This document shows, piece by piece, positions 46,798-57,919 of a stretch of DNA of 64,000 nucleotides. Location of the stretch: NCBI RefSeq assembly GCF_040802235.1, contig NC_133157.1:88956001-89020000 (forward strand). The letters are read 5' to 3'. Under the pieces are notes generated by a model that was not told where the DNA came from, searched no databases, and saw only the letters and a list, made by a program, of their open reading frames with translations. The first letter of the stretch is position 1, and each line of letters starts with the position of its first letter. The stretch is from Manis javanica. Taxonomy: Eukaryota; Chordata; Mammalia; Pholidota; Manidae. Position numbers and translations under genes: made by a program.

Positions 46798-47901
46798 CCT
46801 GAGATCACCCCAGGGGAGTACCTGGGCCCCCCTGAGATCAGCCCATGGGAGTACCTGGGTTCTCCTGAGATCACCCCAGGGGAGTACCTGGGCCCATCTA
46901 AGATCACCCCAGGGGAGTACCTGAGCCTTCCTGAGATCAGCCCATGGGAGTTCCTGGGCCTTCCTGAGATCAGCCCATAGGAGTACCTGGACCTTACTGA
47001 GATCACCCCAGGGGAGTACCTGGGCCCTCCTGAGATCAGTCCATGGAAGTACCTGGGCCCTCCTGAGATCACCCCAGCAGAGTACCTGGGTCCAACTGAG
47101 ATCTGTCCATGGGAGTACCTGGGCCCTCCTGAGATCACCCCAGCAGAGTACCTGGTCACTCCTGAGATCACTCCAGGGAGTACCTGGGCCTTCCTGAGAT
47201 CACCCCAGCAGAGTACCTGGGCCCAACTGAGATCAGTCCACGGGAGTACCTGAGTCTTCCTGAGATCAGCCCATGGGAATTCCTGGGCCTTCCTGAGATC
47301 AGCCTATGGGAGTACCTGGGCCTTCCTGAGATCACTCCAGGGGAGTACCTTGGCCCTCCTGAGATCAGCTCAGGGGAGTACCTGGGCCCTCCTGAGATCA
47401 CCCCAGGGGAGTACCTGGGCCAATCCAAGATCACCCCAGGGGAGTACCAGGGCCAAATGAGATCACCCCAGTGGAGTACCTGGGCCTTTCTGAGATCACC
47501 CCAGGGGAGTACCTGGGCCAATCCAAGATCACCCCAGGGGAGTACCAGGGCCAAATGAGATCACCCCAGTGGAGTACCTGGGCCTTTCTGAGATCACCCC
47601 AGGGGAGTACCTGGGCCTTCCTGAGATAAGCCCATGGGAGTACCGGGGGCCTCCTGAGATCACCCCAGCAGAGTTACCTGGGCCCCCCTGAGATCACTCC
47701 AGGGGAGTGCCTGGGCCCTCCTGAGATTAGCCCATGGGAGTACCTGGGGCCTCCTGAGAGCACCCCAGGGGAGTACCTGGGCCCTCCTGAGATCAGCCCA
47801 TGGGAGTACCGGGGGCCTCCTGAGATCACCCCAGTGGAGTACCTGGGCCCTCCTGAGATCACCCCAGGGGAGTACCTGGGCCCACCTGAGATCACTTCAG
47901 C
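46798..47901. repeat. 33-bp minisatellite, about 33 units plus a partial unit
   Basis: The unit reads CCTGAGATCA, a variable centre, GAGTACCTGG, GCCCT. Three common centres are seen: CCCCAGGGG, GCCCATGGG and CCCCAGCAG. Because 33 is a multiple of three, the reverse strand stays open over long parts and reads ISGGPRYSPGV-like 11-residue repeats (open pieces at 46773-47171, 47168-47554, 47674-47895). Units one base short or long break the frame. I see no signal peptide, domain or splice context, so I call it a minisatellite and not a gene. Confidence 0.95.
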
Positions 47902-47914
47902 TGTGTGTGTGAGT

Positions 47915-48108
47915 GCTACTTGTAGATCAGAAGGGGCTGCTTACTGTGTACCAGGTTTCCTTTTGGGGTGATGAAAATATACTGAAATTAGTGGTAATTA
48001 TTGCCCAGTATAAAAATACTAGAAGCTACTGAATTATGCACTTTAAAATAGTCAAAATGGTGGATTTTATGTTGCATGTATTTTATATCAATGTAAAAAA
48101 AGGAGTAT
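47915..48108 (+). mobile_element. L1 3' UTR end, forward
   Basis: 'ccttttggggtgatgaaaat', 'gaagctactgaattatgcac', 'gtggattttatgttgcatgt' and 'attttatatcaatgtaaaaa' match the terminal part of an L1M 3' UTR with its A-rich end. It directly abuts the minisatellite. Confidence 0.85.
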
Positions 48109-48799
48109 CTGAAGTGTGGGGGTAGCCAGCCCCTCTGTGTTCTCCAACTGATTTTATAGAACAGGACCCTGCTGAGAAGAGAAGCTGGAGCAGGAACCCA
48201 AGTTGATCGGGACAGCAATGAGGGGGCAAGGAAAGAGCAGGTGCAGATCCAGGCAGGAGGGGATGGGGACAAGCTACCCCAGGCAGCCAGCCCAGCACTG
48301 TGGGGTCACCACCAGAGAACACAGGGGGCAGCTCTGTGAAGCCAGGAAAGCGGTCCTGGTGGAGTTGCAGATGCAGCAAGGCCAGAGAGCCTCTTGGGAA
48401 ACTGAATGGAAATTGCAGGTGTGAGCACTAACTCATGGCTTTTAATACCAATACAGCATAAGATTAAAAAAAATAGACATGATGTGGGTGTTGTATATTA
48501 CCTCACTCTGCTGAGAGGACCTAGGAGCTCTGACACCCCAGGTGCAGTAAGCACACCCTGCACTCAGATCTGGGTTTCTAAATACCATTCTCCAATATGA
48601 GGAACCAGGACTCCTAGGATAATTGGTTGAAATTCCAGGTTGGGGGGCAGGGAAAGTACACAACGGGCCTGGAACATCCTGTGGTGCCAGAAAATAGAAA
48701 GGACTCAGAAGTGAGGAGGGCATTCAGAAGGATTTGGAAAACAGTTTGCAGGGAGGAGGGAGAACAAACAGTAGTAAGGAACCAATGTATAAGGTACCA
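48109..48799. other. Unique sequence, nothing recognised
   Basis: No repeat or gene is recognised. Confidence 0.4.
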
Positions 48800-49130
48800 T
48801 TGTTGCATAACATGTCACTGTAAACTCACAGCTTACACCATCAACATTGATCATATCGCTGATTCTGTGGGTCAGGAATCTGGGTACCCCGGCTCACAGT
48901 CACCCCCAAGCCTGCAGTAACCATGTCAGCTTGCCTTGGGCAGTATCCACTTCTGAGATCATCTCACTGGCTTCATGTGGGACATCAGTCCTCGCCATGT
49001 GTTTCTCCACTGGGCAGGTGTGCACACAGGACTGGCTTCCATCAGAGCAAGCAGGCCAAGAGAGAGTGAGGGTGTTCCCTGTATGGAAGCCACAGTCATT
49101 TTTAGACCTAACATCACTGCATTGTATGTT
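48800..49130 (-). mobile_element. LTR-like ancient repeat fragment (MLT1-like)
   Basis: 'accattgttgcataacatgt', 'ctgattctgtgggtcaggaa' with 'tctgggta', and 'ggcttccatcagagcaagca' follow the same ancient repeat as 51945-52425. Confidence 0.65.
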
Positions 49131-49383
49131 CTTCTCTCTCCCCAGAACAGCCTTCCTCCCATTCCTGGGACTTGTTTCCTTTTACCTTTCAGATCTGTTT
49201 GAGGTTCACGCCCTCTCATCCCCTCACCGCAATTATTTTGTACCTCAGTACCCTGTTTGCTTTACTCATAACATGTCTTGCTATCTTCAATTACTTTGTT
49301 TATAAGAAAATAGTGAGGACCCTAATGTAGTCATGTATAACTAATGTAGTAATGTAGTCATGTATAACTAATAATGTATAACT
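49131..49383. other. Unique sequence with short duplications at its end
   Basis: From 49327 to 49383 'atgtagtcatgtataactaa'-type words recur two to three times just before the pentanucleotide array, perhaps slippage at its edge. Confidence 0.4.
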
Positions 49384-49545
49384 AATATTATAATATAATA
49401 TAATATAATATAATATAATATAATATAATATAATATAATATAATATAATATAATATAATATAATATAATATAATATAATATAATATAATATAATATAATA
49501 TAATATAATATAATATAATTAATATACGAGTAATATAATATATGA
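49384..49545. repeat. (TAATA)n pentanucleotide microsatellite
   Basis: About 26 near-perfect TAATA units run to 49519, followed by imperfect ones. The tyrosine/isoleucine-rich reverse frames are repeat translations. Confidence 0.95.
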
Positions 49546-49589
49546 TGAGACCAAGGGAGCAGGTACCATGCCTTTGGGGCCCACAGCCC

Positions 49590-49655
49590 TGCCCACAGCC
49601 CTGCCCACAGCACCTAGCATGGTTCTGGGCACATAGTAACCATTTGAATAAATGG
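49590..49655 (+). repeat. MIR/L2 3' tail
   Basis: 'gcacctagcatggttctggg', 'cacatagtaaccatttgaat' and 'aaatgga' follow the shared MIR/L2 ending. Confidence 0.55.
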
Positions 49656-49789
49656 ATACATTTGGAGTTTGAGTAGTTCTTTTGCATAGTTTCTGACCTT
49701 CCTAAATAGCCCAAGGGGTGGTGGGGCCATTAGAACCAACTTGGAACCCGGAGATGCCCTTGCACACCTGGGTCAACATAAAGTCTTAG

Positions 49790-49930
49790 GGGCCATGGGA
49801 GTCACTTGGGAAAGTACAGGACACACCTAAATGCTTCAAATCAGGAGCTCGGAGGGGCATCCTGGGCATGCATATTTCTTAATGCCCACAGGGTAAGTCC
49901 AGAAGTAGCCATGGTTGAGGACTCCTGCAG
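49790..49930 (+). mobile_element. MER5-type hAT remnant
   Basis: 'gggagtcacttgggaaagta', 'aatgcttcaaatcaggagct', 'tgggcatgcatatttcttaa' and 'gtagccatggttgaggactc' follow MER5-like order (aatcacctgggga, gggcatctgcattttta, cagccagggttgagaacc). Confidence 0.55.
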
Positions 49931-50078
49931 CTCTAGAGAAAGCTTTTTGAGGACTTTTCCTAAATGCTTTTCTCCTATTTATTAGCACCCATGGGTGGGT
50001 GGGGGCAAGTTGGAAAGATAATAACGTGTTACTGTCTACAGGCTCTGATCACCAATGAAGGCCACATAATTCTAGACC

Positions 50079-50240
50079 AGGGGCTCTCAACGACTCCAGC
50101 CACTCACTAGATTCCCCTGGGGAGCTGTGAAAAGTTCCAGCAATGGCCCCACCCCCTGAGGTCCTGCTGTCATTTGTTTGGGGTTCCAGATGCTCCAGAG
50201 GGTGGTAGCATGCAGCTGGGGCCAGAACTCTGCCCTGGAC
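50079..50240 (+). mobile_element. MER5-type hAT remnant
   Basis: 'aggggctctcaacgactcca', 'cactagattcccctggggag', 'ctgtgaaaagttccagcaat' and 'ggccccaccccctgaggt' follow the left half of a MER5-like consensus. Confidence 0.65.
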
Positions 50241-51839
50241 CCTGGGCCTTAGCTCACCTTGGTGCTAGTCGAGGAGCAGATGCGGGGAGTAGGTGTCCCC
50301 AGGCCGCTCTTTACCCCAGGTGCAAGTCACTGTTTCATATAGTTTGCATACATTCAGGCTGTTTCTACCCAAGTTTGACTTTTTTAATTAGTTAAGCTGC
50401 TGTAGTGTAGGAAACAAACAGTGACCCTTGGCAAAATGGCAAAATGGAAACAACAAAATGATTTTCCCCCAGGAGCATTCAGCAGAGCCATGCTAGCTGC
50501 AGAAGGAGTGACACAAAAAAGTGGAATGCATCTGTGGTCCATGGAAAGATGATAACATATCACTGTCTGCAGCCCATTGAGGTTGCCCCACCGGGTAGAG
50601 GTTTTCCACTTGCTTGGTGGACAACCCCAGCTTTCCTTTGTTGTCCAGACTCTTGGGTGGTTGACAGGAGAGGCAACTGTCTGCCCAGTGGATCTCTCCA
50701 CCAGAGGCAGGGCCACAGTCAGCTGTGGGCAGGCTGCAGGTTGGCAGCTGGCAGGGCTTTGCTGTGAACTGGCTGACCCCAGCTCTTCTCAGTAAAGGCC
50801 CCCAGGGTGGGTGTATGGTGCAAAGACCTAATCCAAGCTTCGGCAGGACTAGGTCAGTGCTCTGGACCCCTTCCCATCACCATTCCTTAGACAACTGGTC
50901 AACCAAGATTGACACTCCAAATCAGGACTATTGATAGTCAGAAAGGACCAGGACCAGGGTGGAAAAGGGAAGTAGCTGATAAACAAAGGCCAGGTGAAGG
51001 ACATGTACACACATTCAACCCATACTTCTCTATGAAATTCAAAGACAAAAATATATGGCCACTGTGAAATAAGCTCTCAGATCAAATACCTGAAGGCAAG
51101 ACATGGGGGTGTGAGCCTCAGCCAGTCAGGGCTAGAGAGCAGCGTCCAGACATGGGCTTGGGAAGTGTCAGGCCAGAAGCCCTGTGACCGCAGCCTGTGG
51201 GAAACCCTGGGTGGGCACTGAGTTTGGAAGCTGGGGTTTAAGAGCTGGCAGATGTGGAGTGCAGGCTGGATGTGTGTGGAAATTTCTGAGAAGGAGCAGA
51301 GCGTGAATGCTCTAGCACAACAATTGAGAGATAATTACATAATTAGCAAGAATTTGGAGATGACGAGAGAGAAAAAAGGAAACTGGTATAATTATGCCAG
51401 TGTGAGGACAATAGATAGATAAGGCGTCAAAGTTATAATTCAACATATACCAATTTAAGTGTATTACAGAAGGTTTTGAAGATAATTGCAAAAGGACTAA
51501 AAGCTTCTCCAGTTATCAGAAACCTCATAATGTCTCCAAAACCATTCCGGCACAGAAGTGAGATGCTGTTACTGGGGAGTGATTCCTGGCATCTCTTGGG
51601 GGACAATGTGGCACTGTCTAGCTGAGTTAACATAAGAATGCTACTTGGAATGCATCCATCAGATCTACTTATAAAGTCTCTGGGGGGAAATGCTCATGGC
51701 AGCTGGGCACCCTGGGTGCATGCGGGGGGCTTCCCACAGGCCACCTCCGTGCCCCCAGTGACTCAGTGTGTGTCTTTCCTGGGATACGTGCTTGATTACT
51801 ACTCATTATAGTAACATTATTCACCCAAGTTGCTTTGCA
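50241..51839. other. Unique sequence, AT-rich part at 51300-51540
   Basis: No gene or repeat family is recognised. 51300-51540 has several TAATTA-like words and no visible transposon. Confidence 0.4.
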
Positions 51840-51925
51840 ATTTTTTGGCTGTGAGATTTGCAGCATCTTTGCACATCTTGCCATCTCAGTTTTCTCATCG
51901 GCAAACCGAAGATTACACTATTTCC
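51840..51925 (+). repeat. MIR SINE remnant
   Basis: 'tcttgccatctcagttttct' then 'catcggcaaaccgaagatta' resembles the MIR phrase 'cctcagtttcctcatctgta' and what follows. Confidence 0.5.
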
Positions 51926-51944
51926 TGTTTAAGGCTCTTCAGTC

Positions 51945-52425
51945 TTCAGTTACTATTACTGGGAAACAAGTCACCCAAAAATAGAGTGGCACAGCGCAAC
52001 TATTTATGAGTGTCGTGGGTCTGCTGGGTTGGGAATTCAGACAAGTACAGAGGATGGCTTGTTTCTGCTCTACCATCTCTGGCACCTCAACCAAAACACA
52101 GGAGCCTGGGGCCAGGGGCCACCCAGGTCTGTTCCTGCTGCGTCTGGTGACTGGCAGTAGCTGCTGGCTGGGGACCTCAGCTCTTCTCCGCATGCCTCCT
52201 TGTGTTGGCAGGTGGGCACCCTGGTGGGGTGCTTTCTGCAGGCCATCTCTGGAGCCCCTCAGGCAGGCTGGCTGAGTCTGCAGGAGGCATCCAGGAGAGA
52301 AGGAAAGTCAGGTGGAAGCCTGCTGCTTTGCTCCAGTGTGGCCTTGATGTCGTGGAGTCTCTGCCACTACTGTCTGTTGGTAAGGCAGTCACAAAATCGG
52401 CCCAGGCAGAAGGGAGGGCATGGTA
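51945..52425 (-). mobile_element. LTR-like ancient repeat (MLT1-like)
   Basis: 'gggaaacaagtcacccaaaa', 'atagagtggcacagcgcaac', 'ttgggaattcagacaag' and 'ggtaaggcagtcacaaaatc' with 'ggcccag' follow the reverse of the family also seen at 13838 and 48800. It stops just before another LTR fragment at 52428. Confidence 0.6.
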
Positions 52426-52427
52426 GA

Positions 52428-52775
52428 CCACTTGGGCTGCCATAACATGGCACCACCCATGGGGCAGACCCAGCAGCAGACATTCATTATCCCCAGTCCT
52501 GGAAGCTGGAAGTCCCAGAGGATGGCAGGGCAGGGCCAGGTCCTCCTGGGGCCTCTCTCCGTGGCGGGTAGGCAGCCGTCTCTACCTGTGTCCTTGAAGG
52601 GTCCCGCTCTGTGTGTCTGTGTCCTCACCTCTTCTTACGAGGACACCGGTCCCACTGGACTTCACCCGAATCACCTCTGTAAAGGCCCCATCCCCAAACA
52701 CAGTCACATTCTGGGGTTCTGGGGGTGAGGGCTTCCACATAGGAATTTTGGAGGAACATAACTCAGCCTATAACA
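52428..52775 (-). mobile_element. MaLR LTR (MLT1/MST type), reverse
   Basis: 'cttgggctgccataacatgg', 'cagtcctggaagctggaagt', 'tcttcttacgaggacaccgg', 'cctctgtaaaggccccatcc', 'aaacacagtcacattctggg' and 'aactcagcctataaca' reproduce nearly the whole reverse MaLR LTR. Confidence 0.92.
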
Positions 52776-55029
52776 GGGTAACACAGGCCACATCTCTGGG
52801 AAGGTTAACATCACACTGCAGGAATGGCTGGGGGGACTCGGTGTACCATGGGTATCACCATCTGCAGGAAACACAACTGGTTACAGTGATTACAGGCCAT
52901 CTTGACGCATCTCAATGACATAAATGAATGTGATTAATAATGACACTGGGTGTAATTTATAGGCCGGTAACTTCCTGGCCTCAAGGAACAGGCCCTCTGG
53001 TTTAAGGTTCACCTGCATCATCTCCCACAGGATAATCTTAGCACCTACTGTGTATAAAGGGCCCATTGCTGGGAGTGCGAACACACATACAGTGTCCTTT
53101 TTAATTAAAATAACTTGAAACCAACTCTTAACTCTAATCGGGTGTTTGTACCCATTTCTGCTGATGTGGGGCTCAAATCCAAGTCAAAGAATCACTCTTG
53201 GAAATGAAGTCCTGGGGGCTGCAGACAGGCACTCAGGCCCCTCCCACCAGGACGGCGAGCCTAACTCCTGCCCACCAGCACCTGCGTCTTGGGGTGGGAG
53301 AGGGGGCGAGGGGGGCTCCTAGCCATTGGGCGCTTGTGTCACTATTGAGCACCAGTGGCTTCCACGCACGGGGGTGGTTGCTCACACACCCTGCAAATGT
53401 CCCCACACTCCACCCTGGCACCTGGGGCTCCCGAGCGGGATGAGGCTCCGCTGCCACGGTGACAGCCAGCTTTCCTGCTGCCTTCCTTGTGCACCTCACC
53501 CCTCCCCCTGTAACCAGCTCTGGGAATGACCCCCTGACACGCTGCCTGCCCTGGAATGCTACCCAAGGCTTCAGGAGGAACCCGAACCAAGTTAGTCCCA
53601 TTGGGTGGCCGTGTGTGAAGAAGCAGAAGCACAGCCAGGAACAACCACTTGGAGGCTGAAATCCAGTCTCTATGTGATGTCTTGCAAGTGAAACCTGAGT
53701 GAATGGCTGGCTCCCCCATGTCAGCTGGGGACCCCACTCCACTATGGCCACATTCCAGGACCCTGTGAACCGGCCGCTGCATGACCCCCCTGCCATCTCC
53801 TGTACACACCAATGTGTGTCTGCAGGCTTACAGAGGCCACCCCAGTAGGGCACCTGGTTCATGCAGTGGGTTCAGGCCTCCCTTATGAGCATTTATCTTC
53901 CCACATGGCTATTGCCACTGTTTGCGTAGAAAGGGAAGCAAGTGGCATGGAACTTGCACTTGGAAAGCCATTGCCAGGCTGGTGATGTTTCTGTGATGAG
54001 GTTGAACTCTGCCCCTGGTGACTGGTCAGTGGGGACAGGAGGGGTAGGTGAGGGGAACAGGGTGTCCCTCCTAGGATGAGGTGGGTGACCTCTGCTTCCC
54101 CAGGACTCCCAGCCCTGCCAGCTGCTGCAGGACTGTCCTCCGCCTGGGGCGCACAGATCTGGCTACCCCGGCAGCTCAGGAGGTGGTGCCCTCTCTGGGG
54201 AAGCTGAGGGATCCAGGCCTCAGGCCACAGGAAGGCAGAAATCTAGGGACCCCTGCTTCCCAAGCCTTCTGCAAACACTGGCCCTCCCAGGGCCCAGGGA
54301 AGCTGCCAGAGGCCCTCCACGCCTGGCTGGAGCCTGTCTCCTGCAGCAAGGGCAGCCCTGTCCTGGCGCTTTTCCAAAGCTCAGGTCCAGGTCCCCTCCC
54401 TACCTGTAGAAGCCCCATCCTCTCCCATCTGTGTTTATGACTCTGCTGCCTTCCCTTTGGGTCTAGTATGTCAGGATGCTCAACAGTCCCTCGGCACTGT
54501 TGGGGGCCCTGAGTGTGCCTGGTGCTGTCATAGCCCCCTTGAAACTAGGGAATGGCAGGCCCAGGGAGTGCTGTCCAGACAGGACAAAGTGTCCCACATC
54601 CCATGCAGACCCAGTGTGGCTCCAGGCCCGGCCTGGAGGCTGTGAGATCAGAGCAGGGGACTGTTGTCCAGGCTGGTACTCAGCCACAGCCAGTCTCTGG
54701 CTGGACAGCTACTCCATGGTAGCCATCTGGGCTGGGAGCCATGGGAGCATGGAAGCCAAGGAGGGCCCACTGGGCCACCCCACCTTGTCCAAGCCAGACC
54801 CAACTAGGCAGGCTCCCCAACCCACGGCCTCCGGAAATGGACAAACTGAGGGAGGGAGGCAACCCACAGTTCTGGCAGTGTGTGTGACCTTGAGGTTGAA
54901 GGAAAGGCAGGACCAAGAAATGGGGCCACTGGGCCAAGTTGAGGAGGACTTTTGCAACCAAGCTGTGTTTGTTTTAAGTAGGTGAAGAATCTGAGACAAC
55001 TGAGCTGGGTCAGGATTGGGAGGCCGATG
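52776..55029. other. Unique GC-rich sequence
   Basis: No repeat family or gene is recognised. Open frames up to 209 codons on overlapping strands at 53.2-53.9 kb have no recognisable domain. Confidence 0.4.
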
Positions 55030-56120
55030 TGTTTGACAGACTGCTTATAAAAGCGATTAAAATAACTTTATGGATTTCTCCCTGAGGAGGCAGAAATAGC
55101 CTGTGAGAGGCTCTGGATGTGGGAATTAAGATGCATTTATTTACACTGCGAGCCGAGTGCTCTCTTAAGGAACCTGCACGTCTCTGCCACTGTCGGCGGG
55201 CAAGCATCGATGATTAAACATTTCATCAGAGGCCTGATGCTTTGCTGTGAGTTCACTGTAGCTATAGGACAAGATGCAGTAACAGAGCTTTAAATAGCAA
55301 ACCTGCGGCTAAATTTCACTTCATCCATCAAAAGCCGCTGCTAGGCGATGACCTAATTTTAGCCACTTATCAATTCCCCAGAGCTTGTTAGTTGATGTAA
55401 CTCTGATCCTCTGATGCTAGGTGACTTTTGTGCTGAATATAGCTAGAATTCAATATGAATCATTTGGACAGCTGCCCGGCTGAGCTCAAGTGTATGAGAC
55501 AGAAAGGGAGAGAGCAAGGGAGAGAGAGGTGTGGTACAGGCTGCCGTAGCGACAATACAGACCCATAAACCCGCAGACCCATGGATGCATCCTTCCTTGA
55601 TGCTGGGGCAGTCGGCTGCGCTCCTGTGGGTTTCCAGCACAATCCTTGGACTTTCCCTTTATTTTCCTTCTTAACTAACCTGACTCCTCTCCCGGCAGGC
55701 ATGTGCAGGACACAAGGAGACTGCTCCTGCCAAGATCTAATGAGTGTCAATAATTGCAAGACATTTTAAATGACTGTTTTCTAAGCAAATCATTGCCTTT
55801 TCAAAGAGCTTTTATTTCTGCTTATGAGAGCAGCTGAGATGCTTTGAGGGAGCAGAGAGCATTTTGGGTGGCCTCTTCCATTTCCTGGATTATTAGATAA
55901 TGCCTTACCACCTTTTCTACTGTCTGTTTTTTTTCCATCGGAATTATGAGGTTTTTTTTCTTTCTATTATCCTAGCTCTTTAAGACCATCTGTGTCACTT
56001 GCATCATTCCTGAGTGTGTGGGCACCTCCGCACATCTATTTACTTGCCCCAGATGGTGTAATTGCTGGCCATTAAACTGGGTCATGTGGTTTGTGATCTG
56101 TTTTCTGAACATCATGGGTG
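55030..56120. promoter_or_regulatory. Repeat-free AT-rich block, candidate conserved non-coding element
   Basis: About 1.1 kb carry no visible transposon although both sides do. Homeodomain-type ATTA/TAAT words are dense (gcgattaaaa, tgattaaaca, cctaatttta, caataattgc, gattattagataat, gtaattgc, cattaaac). Such composition is typical of developmental enhancers. Conservation cannot be tested here, so the call is an inference. Confidence 0.35.
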
Positions 56121-56966
56121 AAGCTGGACTATAGGGGAGGCTGTGGGGACTGGCCAAGGTGCGCTGGCCTGCCTGTTCCACCTTCTCAGCTGGGCTGGGG
56201 TCTTTCTGGTTTCCAGTAGCTCCTTCTCTCCAGGTGTAACCACTCTCTGCCCGTAACCTCCTCCACCCAGTAGGAAACGAAGCTTACCTCTGACTTGGCT
56301 GCCAGGTAACAGCTTGGCAGAGGAGGAAATCAGGAGCCCAGTCTTGGGGTTGCACATGGGTATGGGTGCCTTTCCCCTTCCCTGCGACCTCTGCCCCCAC
56401 TATCAGGGTGCATACCACGCTGCCTGTGGGCCTGGTGCCACAGCACCTTTGAATGGATATGAGATGTTGTAAGGTCCCTAAAAGAAAGTTTCCTTTAAAA
56501 AGAGACAATCAGCTTCTGTCACTAGAGTGAGATCAACTTAAACACACACACTGTGTTTAGCCAGCTCCAGGGAGCTGATGAATGTTGGAGATGTACCTCC
56601 AGATCCAGCACTGTGACATTCACGGCTGGATGTGAACAGAGGGTCCTGTTTCATATGCCAGCATTTCAGTTGCACTTGAAAAACTGTTCCTGCAACTCGT
56701 TTGCATCTCCCCATCTGCTGCCCCCATCCGTCTCCCTCAAAGTGGCGGTGGGTGTCTGAGTGCCTGCTGGTCAGCCTTGCGTGTGACTCGCCCTGTGCAA
56801 TGGAAAGAGCCGGCTAGGGAGGGAGGCTCACTCAGAGTGAGAGGCAAGCATCGTGGGGCTCAGTGCCCCCCTCCCATCAGAGCACATCGTGTGTTCTGCT
56901 GCACCAGCGATGGTGCAGACAGAGCACAGTTTGGAGGCAGTCAATAAAGTTCCCACGGTATGTGTT
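56121..56966. other. Unique sequence, nothing recognised
   Basis: No gene or repeat is recognised. Confidence 0.4.
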
Positions 56967-57084
56967 ACACACAGGCACACTGTGTTTTACTGTGCTTCAC
57001 TTTATTACACTTCATAGATACTCTGTTTTCTCCAAATTGAAGGTTGGTGGCACCCTTGTGTGGGGCAGGCAGGTCTATCAACAC
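56967..57084 (+). mobile_element. Tigger1-derived DNA transposon, 5' part
   Basis: 'caggcacactgtgttttact', 'gtgcttcactttattacact', 'ccaaattgaaggttggtggc' and 'aggtctatcaacac' follow the 5' end of Tigger1, a pogo-type mariner-superfamily element. An LTR insertion separates it from 57532 onward. Confidence 0.9.
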
Positions 57085-57531
57085 TGTCGCAGGAACTGTG
57101 GGAGCTACGAACAAGGATGGGACACCGAGAGGTTTGGCAAGAAGCAGCATTTATTAGTGCCAGCCCTGGCTCAGCAGATTCCTATCCAAAGGCTGAGCCC
57201 CGAGCACAGCAGGGCCATGCCTTTTGTACACTCACTACAAAGTTAGGGGGAGTCAGCACCCAGGAACCATTGCAGTGGGAGCTGTAAGGTCACTATAGGT
57301 GTATCCAGGATGTTAGTTATATTTTAATCTATCTCTGTAAAGGTTGCCCAGATACCCTACTATAAACTACTGGGCCTCCATGACTATGATCAACAAGCTG
57401 TTCCTACCACTGAGTCACAGTGGGGGAATGCATTGTTGCATTGTTTCAACCTCAAGCACTCAAGCAACTTGTGATTCCCTTACACTCCTGAAGCCTCAGC
57501 AGAAACTTTGTCTCCTTGGCTTCCTACCACA
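57085..57531 (-). mobile_element. Solo LTR of an endogenous retrovirus, reverse, inside Tigger1
   Basis: Read on the minus strand, 447 bp start TGTGGTAGGAAG and end GCGACA, with TG...CA termini. A poly(A) signal AATAAA lies in the minus strand at 57150-57155, about 65 bp from the 3' end. The flanks ACAC (57081-57084) and GCAC (57532-57535) may be a decayed 4-bp target duplication, as in class I ERVs. No internal proviral genes are present. Family not identified. Confidence 0.8.
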
Positions 57532-57860
57532 GCACCATTTTCCCAGCAGCATTTGCTCACCTCCGCCACTGTGTCATGTTTTGGTAGCTCTCACAGTATT
57601 GCAAACTTTTAAATTATTATTAGGTTTGTTACGGTGATCTGTGAGCTATGGTTACAACTCACTGAAAGCTCATATGATGTTTGGTATTTTTAAATTAAGA
57701 CATATACATGGCTTTTTAGATATAATGCTATTGCACACTTAGTAGACTACAGTACAATACAAACAACTTTTACATGCACTGGGGAACCAAAACATTCATT
57801 TGACTCACTTTATTGATGGCCTGAAACCAAACCCATGGGGCCTTCAGGTGTGTCCACAGT
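57532..57860 (+). mobile_element. Tigger1-derived DNA transposon, 3' part
   Basis: 'ccattttcccagcagcattt', 'tgtcatgttttggtagctct', 'gttacggtgatctgtgagc', then a jump to the element's 3' end with 'taatgctattgcacacttag', 'tttacatgcactggggaacc' and 'tgactcactttattg'. The transposase gene is deleted, so this is a short non-autonomous derivative. Confidence 0.92.
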
Positions 57861-57919
57861 GGGGAAAGTGCCATGATAATAATTCCAGGGAACATCAGTA
57901 GAATGCTCACTCTTCTAAA

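Noticed and set aside
46773..47895. Repeat protein of ISGGPRYSPGV units on the minus strand
   Set aside because: Frame breaks at units of irregular length, no start context or domain, and the 33-bp period alone explains the openness. Kept as a finding only.
49368..49714. Tyrosine/isoleucine/leucine-rich reverse frames resembling a membrane protein
   Set aside because: Translation of the (TAATA)n microsatellite.
53233..53862. 209-codon reverse open frame
   Set aside because: A second reverse frame of 156 codons overlaps it and forward frames also exist. Low stop density in GC-rich DNA explains them.
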